Shown: one piece after another, positions 25,481 to 32,604 of the stretch | Position numbering within the stretch: position 1 is the first letter of the stretch | How the letters are laid out: every line of letters starts with the position of its first letter | Source: Sphingosinicella humi | GTDB lineage: Bacteria > Pseudomonadota > Alphaproteobacteria > Sphingomonadales > Sphingomonadaceae | Length of the DNA stretch: 64,000 nucleotides | Direction of reading: 5' to 3' | NCBI RefSeq assembly: GCF_003129465.1 | Contig: NZ_QFFF01000001.1 | Span: 434,001-498,000, forward strand | Position numbers and translations under genes: made by a program | Notes under the pieces: generated by a model | What the model was told of the DNA's origin: nothing | The model's input: the letters and a program-made list of their open reading frames with translations, nothing else | Database searches by the model: none

Positions 25481-26056
25481 CTAATCCTCCACCCGCATCA
25501 GCGCCTGCTTCACCGCCCGCGCCACCTGCCGGCTCGACGCGGCCAGCGCCTGCGGCTCAGCCCCCGTCGGCGCGTTGATCGTGATGCTCATCCGGATGTC
25601 GCGCTCCCCGGCGCGCGGCGCTTCCACGCGCCCGCTCGCTGTCGGCACGAACAGCTCCGGCCCGCGCTCGCCGACAAGATAGGCACGCCCCGGCGCCACC
25701 GGCCCGCCGGTCGCCCGCCCCGGCGCACCGAGCGCGGCGCCCAGTACCTGCGCCGCGACCGCCATCAAGCCGCTCGCCTGCAAACCTTGGGCTCCCGACA
25801 GCGACGCGACCCCGCCTCGCACCGCCGCCGCGGCGATCTCGGCCATGGCCGACAGCGCCACCCGCTTCAGGTCCTCGAACCCGACCCTTCCCGTGCGCAC
25901 GGCTCGCAGCAGCGCATGCTCCAAGGCGTGACCGGCGCGGTCCGCGCCCGCCGCCAGCGGGCCTTCCAGCTGCGCCCGCATCTCCGCCACGTCCCGCGCG
26001 AAGGCGGAGGTGTCGGCCCGCACACCGACGACCAGCCGCTCGATTTCCTCATCCAT
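25481..26056 (-). CDS. GTA tail tape measure protein (gp11-like)
   Basis: A 191-aa protein with an N-terminal helical region (VRADTSAFARDVAEMRAQLEG), an Ala/Gly-rich hydrophobic centre and a C-terminus with GGPVAPGRAYLVGERGPELFVPTASG, the motif common at the end of short tape-measure proteins. Its short length predicts a short tail, as in GTAs. It overlaps the preceding small gene by eight bases. Confidence 0.88.
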   Translation of the reverse strand: MDEEIERLVVGVRADTSAFARDVAEMRAQLEGPLAAGADRAGHALEHALLRAVRTGRVGFEDLKRVALSAMAEIAAAAVRGGVASLSGAQGLQASGLMAVAAQVLGAALGAPGRATGGPVAPGRAYLVGERGPELFVPTASGRVEAPRAGERDIRMSITINAPTGAEPQALAASSRQVARAVKQALMRVED

Positions 26057-26246
26057 CGGGAAACATCTCCATCAATCGCCTGAGGTCGTCGCCGGTAGCG
26101 GAGACGGCCGCCTCGCCCGCCAGCAGGCCCAGCACCGCGGCCAGCTCGGCCGGCGTCGCCCGCCAGAATTCGTTCGGCCGCCACCCCAGCAGCAGGCCGG
26201 CGGCGCCGGCCAGATGCCGCGCGGCGCGCGCGAAGGTCGCGCTCAT
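26049..26246 (-). CDS. Phage tail assembly chaperone, Rcc01693/DUF2376-like
   Basis: A 65-aa protein with GWRPNEFWRATPAELAAVLG, the signature of the small GTA-encoded chaperone between gp10 and gp11. Start ATG at 26246 overlaps the gp10 stop by four bases. In phages this position holds the second tail-assembly chaperone, sometimes made by frameshift; here it is a separate coupled gene. Confidence 0.85.
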   Translation of the reverse strand: MSATFARAARHLAGAAGLLLGWRPNEFWRATPAELAAVLGLLAGEAAVSATGDDLRRLMEMFPDG

Positions 26247-26557
26247 CGTCCCTGCAATATCTGCGTCAGCAACGTCTTCAGCACCGGCGTCATCCCGGCG
26301 AGCCCCGCCTCCACGACGGCCGCACCGATCCTCTCCCGCGTGCAATGCTCGGGACGGTCCTTGATGCAATGCCAGAACAGCCCCGCCACCTCGACCAGCC
26401 TCAGTCCGCCTTCGGCCGCCCGCTCGACCAGCGCGAACAGCGGCCCCAGTTCTTCCTCCGTCGCGACCAGCGCCTCGAAGGACGGCCGCAGCACCAGCGT
26501 CTCGCCCGCCACCACGATCGCCGCCTCGCCGCGAGCCGCATTGGCGCCGCCGCTCAT
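26243..26557 (-). CDS. GTA gp10-like tail assembly chaperone
   Basis: A 104-aa GTA gp10 family protein (GEAAIVVAGETLVLRPSFEALVATEEELG). It lies between the tail-tube gene and the tape-measure gene, with four-base overlaps on both sides, which is the position of tail assembly chaperones. It is not expected in the finished particle. Confidence 0.87.
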   Translation of the reverse strand: MSGGANAARGEAAIVVAGETLVLRPSFEALVATEEELGPLFALVERAAEGGLRLVEVAGLFWHCIKDRPEHCTRERIGAAVVEAGLAGMTPVLKTLLTQILQGR

Positions 26558-26961
26558 AACGTCACCACCGGACCGCTGCTCTCCAGGCTCAGCGTATAGT
26601 TCCGCTCGCCATTATAGTCGCCGCTATAGTCGAGCCGCGTCACCAGGAACTTGCCGCGCATCCGTTCCGCGCCCTCGAAACTCAGCTCATAATCATCGAG
26701 CAGACCGGAGAGAGCATTGGACTTAACTCGGCCTTCCGAGCCAGAACCGGTGAAGATACCGCTTGCAGATACCGAGATAGATCTTAGCCCAGCACCCGAA
26801 AGAAGTTCGCGCCAACCGCCTGAATCCTTGGACGTCACGTTGACGGCTTCACCATTCACCTGCATCTGCGTTGTCCGCATGCCAGCGACCGTGGAAAAGA
26901 CGGGCGGATCGCCACCATCACCGATCTTCAGCAGAAAAGCGCTACCCTTTTCGGCACTCAT
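26554..26961 (-). CDS. GTA major tail tube protein (gp9-like)
   Basis: A 135-aa tail-tube protein: GSAFLLKIGDGGDPPVFSTVAGMRTTQMQVNGEAVNVTSKDSGGWRELL, then a beta-rich body. This N-terminal pattern is typical of the GTA/TP901-1 major tail family. It overlaps gp10 by four bases. Its 5' end faces a gene on the other strand (27006), so the GTA operon is interrupted between gp8 and gp9, and gp9 onward may need its own promoter. Confidence 0.88.
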   Translation of the reverse strand: MSAEKGSAFLLKIGDGGDPPVFSTVAGMRTTQMQVNGEAVNVTSKDSGGWRELLSGAGLRSISVSASGIFTGSGSEGRVKSNALSGLLDDYELSFEGAERMRGKFLVTRLDYSGDYNGERNYTLSLESSGPVVTL

Positions 26962-27005
26962 CGTTTATTCTCCCATTGTTCAAACTGTTGCACGGGGGAC
27001 TCACC

Positions 27006-27335
27006 ATGATCTCTCATGTGCTTGCTTCTATGCTTTTCCTGCTCCAGTCCGGATCGACCGCCCAGGCCCGGGAAGCCTATGCCGCCTGCCTCGACGATGC
27101 CTTGCGTTCCAATCTCGAGAGCAGGGCGTCGGCGGCCGCCTTCGACCGGGCGGCGACGACGGGGTGCGCCGCGCGGGCAGCCGCTTTCCGCAACGCGATC
27201 CTGGCCGCGGAGACCGCCGCCGGCTCAAGTCGCGCGGAGGCCGAAGAGCTCGCCCATATGGAGGTCGAGGATCTCGCCGGAAGCATGCGGGATCTCTACC
27301 GCTTCTATCTGGAAGACGGCTCCCGTCCTAAATAG
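27006..27335 (+). CDS. Hypothetical secreted protein inserted in the GTA cluster
   Basis: A 109-aa product with a signal peptide (MISHVLASMLFLLQSGSTAQA) and a helical, Ala-rich mature part containing two cysteines (AYAACLDDALRS and TTGCAARAAAFRNAI). It runs against the flanking GTA genes. GGGGGAC precedes the ATG at 27006. It has no known phage family. It could be a cargo gene acquired within the cluster, or a host gene inserted there. Its 44-base upstream spacer is shared with gp9. Confidence 0.6.
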   Translation: MISHVLASMLFLLQSGSTAQAREAYAACLDDALRSNLESRASAAAFDRAATTGCAARAAAFRNAILAAETAAGSSRAEAEELAHMEVEDLAGSMRDLYRFYLEDGSRPK

Positions 27336-27348
27336 GCCGACAGGGCTT

Positions 27349-27747
27349 TCAGACGGTGTCGAGCGCCAACATCCGCGCTCGAAACTCGATCACACCCATC
27401 CAGCCGCGGGGTTCGGCACCCCGGCCTTCGCGGACCAGCCGACTGCGCACATGACGCAGGGTAACGAGGTGCCACCCGGCCATTTCGGCCACGGCCGCGA
27501 GGGCCGCCTCGGCCTCGCCCATCAGCCGTCGTAGCCGCGTCGGCCGCTCGCCCCCGTCGCGTAGCGTGACGGCGATCCGCAGCTCCCGGCCGACGCCGTT
27601 CTTGTGGCTCCAGTCCGTCTCCGCCCCCGCGTCGACTACCGCATAGGGGAAGGAAGCCCGCAGGGGCGCGCCGTCATAGACGCCGACGCCTTCAAGGGCC
27701 TGCAGCGCCGCCGTCGCGGCCGTCATGATCGCTTCCGCCGCCGTCAT
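27349..27747 (-). CDS. DUF3168 tail terminator (gp8-like)
   Basis: A 132-aa DUF3168 family protein (ALQALEGVGVYDGAP through FPYAVVDAGAETDWSHKNGVGRELRIAVTL). The family forms the tail-completion/terminator ring joining the tail to the head connector. Its start overlaps the preceding small gene by four bases (ATGA). Confidence 0.87.
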   Translation of the reverse strand: MTAAEAIMTAATAALQALEGVGVYDGAPLRASFPYAVVDAGAETDWSHKNGVGRELRIAVTLRDGGERPTRLRRLMGEAEAALAAVAEMAGWHLVTLRHVRSRLVREGRGAEPRGWMGVIEFRARMLALDTV

Positions 27748-27980
27748 TGTCCTTTCCTCCCCTCATCCCGGGCACACTCCAGGACGAGCCATCGTAACCC
27801 CGCCTCGGTCATGAGCCGACGCAGGAGACCGCGGCCGGACAGGCCGACTCCCGCCTCCACCGCTTCGGCGCCTATTCCACCGGGCAGCGTCTCGCGCAGC
27901 CGTTCCGCCAAACTGGCGGCGCGCGCGTCCGCCCGGCGCTGCGCCGCGTCCTCGACGCGCCTGAGGAACCGCTTGAACAT
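27744..27980 (-). CDS. Small GTA gene in the gp7 (stopper) position
   Basis: A 78-aa basic protein (MFKRFLRRVEDAAQRRADAR...). It follows gp6 and precedes gp8, where Rhodobacter GTA has the head-completion stopper gp7, but I cannot recognise that family in it. GGAGG lies six bases before the ATG at 27980. It overlaps the DUF3168 gene by four bases. Confidence 0.6.
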   Translation of the reverse strand: MFKRFLRRVEDAAQRRADARAASLAERLRETLPGGIGAEAVEAGVGLSGRGLLRRLMTEAGLRWLVLECARDEGRKGQ

Positions 27981-27991
27981 CCACGCCCTCC

Positions 27992-28531
27992 TCAACCTAT
28001 CCGCATCCGCCGCCACGGTCGCCAAAGCGCCGTCACCGCCGCCGGCGGTCCCGCATCGCCCGGGCCGTCACGATGGGTGAAGAGGTGCGCCGTCAGCCGG
28101 ACCATCCCCTGGCGCAGCGCTTCCGGCAGCGAAGCCCAGTCGGCCGCCAGCCCCGCCTGATACGCCACCTTGATCCGCACCGCGTCGCCCGCCTGGCTCA
28201 CTCGGACCCAGCCCTCGCCATGCGCATCGATGTCGATCGCATAAGCCTCGGCGGAAATGGCAAAGGCCGAGCCGTCGCTCCGCACGCCCTCGACACCCGA
28301 AATGGCCTGCACCGGCGCCACCCCCAGCCGTGTCCAGGCGCCGCTCAGCTCAAGCGTCTCGCTGAACCCGCGCCTCAGCAGCGCCTGCCGCACGAACCGC
28401 TCGCACAGTTCCGCCGCACTCCCGATCAGTCGCTCGAGCATCGCATCCTCGTCGCTGCCTTCCACGCGCAAATAGGCCTTGGCCTCGCCTAGCGCCTCCG
28501 CGCCCGGCACCAATGGATCGCCGCTAATCAT
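27992..28531 (-). CDS. Head-tail connector protein (gp6-like)
   Basis: A 179-aa adaptor protein with LGEAKAYLRVEGSDEDAMLERLIGSAAELCERFVRQ, the helical opening of the phage gp6/phiE125 gp8 connector family. It binds the portal and recruits tail parts. It is separated from the capsid remnant by 150 bases that hold a strong hairpin. Confidence 0.88.
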   Translation of the reverse strand: MISGDPLVPGAEALGEAKAYLRVEGSDEDAMLERLIGSAAELCERFVRQALLRRGFSETLELSGAWTRLGVAPVQAISGVEGVRSDGSAFAISAEAYAIDIDAHGEGWVRVSQAGDAVRIKVAYQAGLAADWASLPEALRQGMVRLTAHLFTHRDGPGDAGPPAAVTALWRPWRRMRIG

Positions 28532-28607
28532 CGCGCCGCCCCGGCCCGGACGCGCATCATCCTCTCAAGACTCATCATCCCGCTCCCGTTTGTCTGGCGA
28601 ATGGGTT

Positions 28608-28641
28608 GCGCCGCGCCGGCAAGGGGGAACCGGCGCGGCGC
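28608..28641. promoter_or_regulatory. 12-bp perfect GC-rich hairpin between capsid remnant and gp6
   Basis: GCGCCGCGCCGG and its exact complement enclose a 10-base loop. No T-run follows on the minus strand, so it is more likely an RNA stability or processing element than a terminator. Confidence 0.5.
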
Positions 28642-28681
28642 ATAGGGTCCCAAGCCCAAGGCTCGGGACGGCGAGCGGGCC

Positions 28682-29125
28682 TTAGATCGCGAACTTCATC
28701 AGCTTGATCGCTTCCGAATTCACCACCTGGCCGCCGACCCGCTTGGTCGCGTAGAAATGCACGAAGGGCTTGTTGGTGAACGGATCGCGCAGGATCTGCG
28801 TCTCGCTGCGCTCCGCGATCAGATAGCCGGCCTTGAAGTTCCCGAACGCGATCGACAGGCTGTCGGCGCCGATGTCCGGCATGTCCTCCGCCTCGATCAG
28901 CGGGTAACCGAGCAGGGTGTCGGGCTGCCCCGACACCAGCCCCGGCTGCCACAGGAAGGCCCCGTCGGCGGTCTTGAACTTGCGGATGGCCGAGGCGGTC
29001 GCCGAGTTCATCACGAACACCGCGCCCTGGCGGTACGGCGGCCTCAGCGCCTGCACCAGGTCGATCAGCCTGTCCTCCGGATCGCTGGCCGGGAAAGCCC
29101 CCGCCGCGCCGGAATTTCCGCGGCC
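28682..29125 (-). pseudogene. Truncated GTA major capsid protein (gp5-like), C-terminal third only
   Basis: The 147 codons read directly after the protease stop encode only the C-terminal part of an HK97-type GTA capsid: DLVQALRPPYRQGAVFVMNSATASAIRKFKTADG, PDTLLGYPLIEAEDMPDIG, DSLSIAFGNFKAGYLI, RDPFTNKPFVHFYATKRVGG. Family members are about 390-400 aa, so about 250 N-terminal residues (delta domain, N-arm, E-loop and part of the P-domain) are missing. The frame is continuous with the protease frame across its TAG stop. The nearest internal start is a GTG at 29056. Either a deletion or an assembly collapse; a functional head is not expected from this gene. Confidence 0.82.
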
Positions 29126-29524
29126 CTACTCGCCCGCCACCGCATGCACCCGCGCCCTGGGCTGCATCGGCAAGGTCACCAGGCTGACCTCGACCAGCTC
29201 CAGTTCGGTCAACTCCCTCGGCGCCTCGCCGCGCGCCTCCCGCACCCGATAGCCGAAGCTCAGCCCCGACACCGCTCCGTCCTTGAGCAGCGCCGCCGCC
29301 TCCCGCCCCGCCGCGCCGGAGGACAGTTGGCCGATCACCCTCAGGCCGCGCCGGTCCTCCTTCAGATATTCGATCCGCCCGATCGGCCGCCCCGCCTCAT
29401 GCTGCCACAGCAAGGGCACGGCCCCCGCCCCACGATTCAGCGACCGCGCAAACGCCCCCGCCCGCACCACGTCGCCGCCCCGATCGGGCCGATCGAAGAT
29501 CGCCGCATATCCCGCAAATCTCAT
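29126..29524 (-). CDS. HK97 family prohead protease (gp4-like)
   Basis: A 132-aa head maturation serine protease: MRFAGYAAIFDRPDRGGDVVRAGAFARSL, PLLWQHEAGRPIGRIEYLKED with the catalytic histidine, and GLSFGYRVREA with the catalytic serine. The ATG at 29524 has GGAG upstream; the longer frame upstream runs through a palindromic repeat. It ends HAVAGE-stop, in the same frame as the capsid remnant that follows. Confidence 0.87.
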   Translation of the reverse strand: MRFAGYAAIFDRPDRGGDVVRAGAFARSLNRGAGAVPLLWQHEAGRPIGRIEYLKEDRRGLRVIGQLSSGAAGREAAALLKDGAVSGLSFGYRVREARGEAPRELTELELVEVSLVTLPMQPRARVHAVAGE

Positions 29525-29552
29525 GTTCAAGCTCCACGAAGGCGTTCGTTCG

Positions 29553-29616
29553 TCCCGAGCGAAGTCGAGGGGCGTATGTGATGAGTCCATGCCGCCGTGC
29601 CTCGACTTCGCTCGGC
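29553..29616. repeat. Palindromic repeat, family C
   Basis: CCCGAGCGAAGTCGAGG at 29554-29570 and its complement CCTCGACTTCGCTCGG at 29600-29615 form a hairpin between the DUF6127-like gene and the protease gene. It is a REP-like element inside the GTA block. Confidence 0.7.
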
Positions 29617-29624
29617 ACGAGCGG

Positions 29625-29942
29625 TCATGAGCTGATCAAATCCGTCAGCCCCAGCTTCACGGCCATCCCGACCAACAAGGCGGCAAGGCCGAAGCGCACC
29701 GCCCATCCTACCACCGCCTTCCAGGCCGAAGCCTTGGCGTCGCGCCATGCCTGCAAGAGTTCCCTCAATTCGTCGACGTCCCGCCGAGCGCCCTGCCCTT
29801 CCAGCCCGAGCGTTCCCAACGCCCGTTCCGCCCCGGCCTCGCTCGCCTCCTCGATCAGCGCCCGAAGGGTAACGAGATCCGCCCCCTGACCCTCGGCAAG
29901 CGCCATCAGCCGCGCCAGCATGGCGCGATGTTCGTCCGTCAT
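29625..29942 (-). CDS. DUF6127-like small GTA-associated protein
   Basis: A 105-aa protein. An acidic, helical N-terminal half (MTDEHRAMLARLMALAEGQG through RRDVDELRELLQAWRDAKASA) leads to one C-terminal membrane segment (WAVRFGLAALLVGMAVKLGL). It sits between portal and protease, where sphingomonad GTA clusters carry a small membrane protein assigned to DUF6127; the name is from memory of that arrangement. GGAAGG precedes the ATG at 29942. Confidence 0.68.
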   Translation of the reverse strand: MTDEHRAMLARLMALAEGQGADLVTLRALIEEASEAGAERALGTLGLEGQGARRDVDELRELLQAWRDAKASAWKAVVGWAVRFGLAALLVGMAVKLGLTDLISS

Positions 29943-29957
29943 GTCGTGATCCTTCCA

Positions 29958-30018
29958 AAGCCCCTCTCTCATTTTCGGGAGAGGGAGGGGTCCAAAGCGT
30001 CAGCTTTGGGAGGGTGAG
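29958..30018. repeat. Palindromic repeat, family D, overlapping portal 3' end
   Basis: CCCCTCTCTC and GAGGGAGGGG flank a short loop, followed by a second small palindrome around AAAGCGTCAGCTTT. The repeat runs into the last codons of the portal gene and encodes its Pro/Ser-rich tail. Confidence 0.65.
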
Positions 30019-31190
30019 GGCCTGGGCTGATGCGACAGCGCCTGCGATGGAGAAAAGCCCAGCATCTCCCGCTTCTCCCCGTCGCTCAGGAAATCCGCCG
30101 CCGTCACCTGCGCCCACAGCCGCTCCCGGTCCTCGGAAAGCGCCGTCACCTGGTCGACATCGATCGCCAGCTTCGTTCCCGGCCACCAGGCCGACAGCGC
30201 TGCCCCGATCCCGCTCAATATCTTCTCCGCCAGCGGCAGCACCGTCAGGCGCCAAAGCGCCCGGTTCGCCTCGCGATAATTGGCGTAGGTGGCATCGCCC
30301 GGCAGGCCGAGCAGCATCGGCGGCACGCCGAAGGCCAGCGCGATCTCCCGCGCTGCCGCCGCCTTCAGGCCAACGAAATCCATGTCCGCCGGCGACAGGC
30401 TCATCGCCTGCCATTTGAGCCCGCCCTCCAGCAGCATCGGACGCCCCGCATTCACCGCGCCCTGGAAGCCCGTCTCCAACTCGGCCTTCAGCCGCTCATA
30501 TTGCTCGCTCGACAACGCCGCCCCATCCGCCGGCTCGAACGTCAGCGCCCCGGAAGGCCGCGCCGCATTGTCGAGCAACGCCTTGTTCCATTTGGTCGCC
30601 GCATTGTGGATCGCCACCGCGCCCGCGGCCGCGCCGAGGCACCCAAGGCCATAATGGTCGTCGAGCGGATGCATGGCCTTGAGATGCACGACACTAGTCC
30701 GCCCCAGCCCGTCCCGCGCCGCGATCCGGCTCTTCGCCTCGCCGGCCTTGTAGACATAGGCGACCGGCCATCCCGCCGGATCCGCCTCGACCGACACCCG
30801 CTCCGGCCGCAGCGGATAGAGCTCTGCCGGCTTCCCATCCGCGTTCAGCAGCAACTGCACGAACGCATTGCCATGCAGTAGCAACTGCCCGGCGATTGTC
30901 TCCAGGAGCTGCGGGGAAATCAGTGAAGCCGTTCGGTCTGGGTCTGTCGAAGCCCTCCCATTCCCTTCCTTCCGGATGAAAGCGCCACTTTGATCCGCAT
31001 AGACGGGCGCCCAGGCGACGCTCTCCGCCACCAGCCGCACCGCCCGCTGCGCCACGGGATTGCCGAGATAGGCCTCCCGCACCTGCGCCTCGTACGAGCG
31101 CGGCCACTCCCCCGCCGCCGTCGGCCCTTGCCACAGCCGCAACAAAAAAGGCCGGGGCTGAACCCCGGCCTTCCGCCCGAACCACTTCAT
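30000..31190 (-). CDS. HK97 family phage portal protein (GTA gp3-like)
   Basis: A 396-aa portal, the dodecameric DNA channel of the head. Family features include GEWPRSYEAQVREAYLGNPVAQRAVRLVAE, LISPQLLETIAGQLLLHGNAFVQL, NAARPSGALTFEP, AAAREIALAFGVPPMLLGLPGDATYANYREANRALWR. I chose the ATG at 31190 with GGAG upstream over the GTG at 31202. Codons 7-16 form a perfect terminator-like hairpin. The last residues (HQPRPSPSQS) are encoded by a palindromic repeat, so the original C-terminus was probably replaced. No terminase gene lies upstream. Confidence 0.9.
   Translation of the reverse strand: MKWFGRKAGVQPRPFLLRLWQGPTAAGEWPRSYEAQVREAYLGNPVAQRAVRLVAESVAWAPVYADQSGAFIRKEGNGRASTDPDRTASLISPQLLETIAGQLLLHGNAFVQLLLNADGKPAELYPLRPERVSVEADPAGWPVAYVYKAGEAKSRIAARDGLGRTSVVHLKAMHPLDDHYGLGCLGAAAGAVAIHNAATKWNKALLDNAARPSGALTFEPADGAALSSEQYERLKAELETGFQGAVNAGRPMLLEGGLKWQAMSLSPADMDFVGLKAAAAREIALAFGVPPMLLGLPGDATYANYREANRALWRLTVLPLAEKILSGIGAALSAWWPGTKLAIDVDQVTALSEDRERLWAQVTAADFLSDGEKREMLGFSPSQALSHQPRPSPSQS
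31144..31172 (-). terminator. Terminator-like hairpin inside the first codons of the portal gene
   Basis: On the minus strand a perfect 10-bp stem (AAGGCCGGGG with CCCCGGCCTT), a 5-base loop TTCAG and six T residues span codons 7-16 of the portal. This has every feature of an intrinsic terminator, yet it lies in coding sequence at the head of the GTA operon, so it may act as an attenuator. Confidence 0.65.
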
Positions 31191-31276
31191 GCTGATCTCC
31201 ACTTGGATGGTCTAAGATCGACATCCGCTGGCGCCGTCGGGTGCAGCACAGCTTTCTGCTGCCTTTGCTCGACGCA

Positions 31277-31312
31277 AAAGAAAAGGGCCGCTCCCTCGGC
31301 GAGGACCGGCCC
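31277..31312 (-). terminator. Intrinsic terminator after the SciP-like gene
   Basis: The minus strand forms a GGGCCG stem with one mismatch, then TTTTCTTTT. It lies 60-95 bases past the SciP-like stop and about 90 before the portal, which separates the regulator from the GTA transcript. Confidence 0.75.
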
Positions 31313-31373
31313 GAATCGCAATTTTCCAGCTTGTCTATTTAGTGCCACATCAGCGTCACGCTGTCAAGTCTTT

Positions 31374-31643
31374 TTACCGATCTGGTTCGTCACTAACCGT
31401 CGCATCCGGCTTTCGCCGCCGCTTAAGGCCAAAGCTCTGCACCGCCCGTTGCCAGGTCGCCAGCTCTTCGGCGTCGATGCCATAGCGTTCGCAGGCGGCT
31501 TCCGGCGTCAGCAGCCCCTCGGCGACGTCGGCGACGGCCCGTGCCTTGCGCCAGCTGGCGCGGCCCAACAATGATCTCGGTTTGGAGGGGCTTTTCCCGG
31601 CCTTCTTCGCCCCCCGGTCTCGGTCTTCGAACAGGATGATCAT
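31374..31643 (-). CDS. SciP-like DUF1153 regulator
   Basis: An 89-aa helix-turn-helix protein. GLLTPEAACERYGIDAEELATWQRAVQSFGL matches the core of the DUF1153/SciP family, where Caulobacter SciP binds CtrA and blocks its activation of target genes. The N-terminus is basic (KKAGKSPSKPRSLLGRASWRKARAV). The ATG at 31643 (MIILFEDRD) was chosen; a longer start upstream would cover the CtrA-like box. It is closed by a terminator. Because CtrA controls GTA genes in Rhodobacter, its place beside this cluster is suggestive. Confidence 0.8.
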   Translation of the reverse strand: MIILFEDRDRGAKKAGKSPSKPRSLLGRASWRKARAVADVAEGLLTPEAACERYGIDAEELATWQRAVQSFGLKRRRKPDATVSDEPDR

Positions 31644-31698
31644 AACCCGCCTCGCGCGCTTCGTGATCCCCCTGCGAACCCTTTCGCGCCCGATACGG

Positions 31699-31713
31699 TT
31701 AACAAATGGTAAA
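31699..31713. promoter_or_regulatory. CtrA-box-like site upstream of the SciP-like gene
   Basis: TTAA-N7-TAAA (on the minus strand TTTA-CCATTTG-TTAA) differs by one base from the CtrA consensus TTAA-N7-TTAA. It lies about 56-70 bases before the proposed start, where a promoter element would be expected. Confidence 0.5.
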
Positions 31714-31787
31714 GACCGCGCCGTCGTGCGACGGGCACGGCTCAACATGCGACGAACATGGCAGTGCGGGGGCCCGCCCGCGGCGGC

Positions 31788-32486
31788 TTAGGTGCAGAGC
31801 GCCAGATAGGCGATCTGCATCACCGTCCCTTCCTCCACCGGCAGCGGATTGTCGGGATATTCGACCTTCTCGACGACGTCCCCCTCCGCGGCCAGCTTGC
31901 GCCGCTCCGTGGCGTTGATCGTCTTGCCTTCGCAGTCGACCTTCAGGAGGAAGATGTCGTCGCTCGGCGCCTTGCCCGGATCGGTCATCCGGAACCAGGC
32001 TTGCCGCAGCGTCTCCTCGCGTTCGAGCGTCGAAGCGTCGATCGCGATCGACTGGCCGGAGAGCGCCGCGCCGAGATTGAGCCAGGCCGCCGGCCGCGGC
32101 TCCGGCTCGACCGGCGCGGGCGGGGCCGCGATGACGACCTTGGGGATGGCGTCGCAGGCGACGGTCGCCCGCACCAGCTCGCGCTCCACCACCGGGTCCT
32201 GCAGCGTGCTGGCGACATAGGTGAGATCGCGCAACGTCAGCCGATCGGACTCGTAATAGCCCTGCGTCACCGACCGCGCCTGCCGTTCCAGCCGCCGCAT
32301 CTGCAGCGGCGTCAACTGGTCCGCCAGCGCCGAGCTCACGCATTGCGTCTGGCGCAGGTCGAGCCCGTAGCGGCTCAGCTGCGCCCTGACGATATCGGCC
32401 TTCGGCCCGACATGATCGGCGAGATTCCCCTTGACGCAGGCCGAAAGCAGGCTGGCGGCAACAAGGACGAAAGGCAATGCGCGCAT
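31788..32486 (-). CDS. Hypothetical lipoprotein
   Basis: A 232-aa protein with a lipoprotein signal (MRALPFVLVAASLLSAC, lipid-modified Cys17). The N-terminal half is helical with a conserved-looking cysteine (LRQTQCVSSALADQL), followed by a Pro-rich hinge and a beta-rich C-terminal domain with a Cys pair (LLKVDCEGKTINATERRKL and AYLALCT). The C-terminal part resembles small surface-adhesin-E-like domains, but I cannot assign a function. It diverges from the acyl-CoA dehydrogenase gene. Confidence 0.7.
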   Translation of the reverse strand: MRALPFVLVAASLLSACVKGNLADHVGPKADIVRAQLSRYGLDLRQTQCVSSALADQLTPLQMRRLERQARSVTQGYYESDRLTLRDLTYVASTLQDPVVERELVRATVACDAIPKVVIAAPPAPVEPEPRPAAWLNLGAALSGQSIAIDASTLEREETLRQAWFRMTDPGKAPSDDIFLLKVDCEGKTINATERRKLAAEGDVVEKVEYPDNPLPVEEGTVMQIAYLALCT

Positions 32487-32604
32487 CAAATACTGTCTCC
32501 CGCCGGTTTGCTAGCAACGCCTCTCGTCCAAGGGAAGGAGACTGGCGAAAATCGGGCGTATCTGACAGGGAAGGACAGCAACCGATGGTAAGGAAGGCGA
32601 CGGC

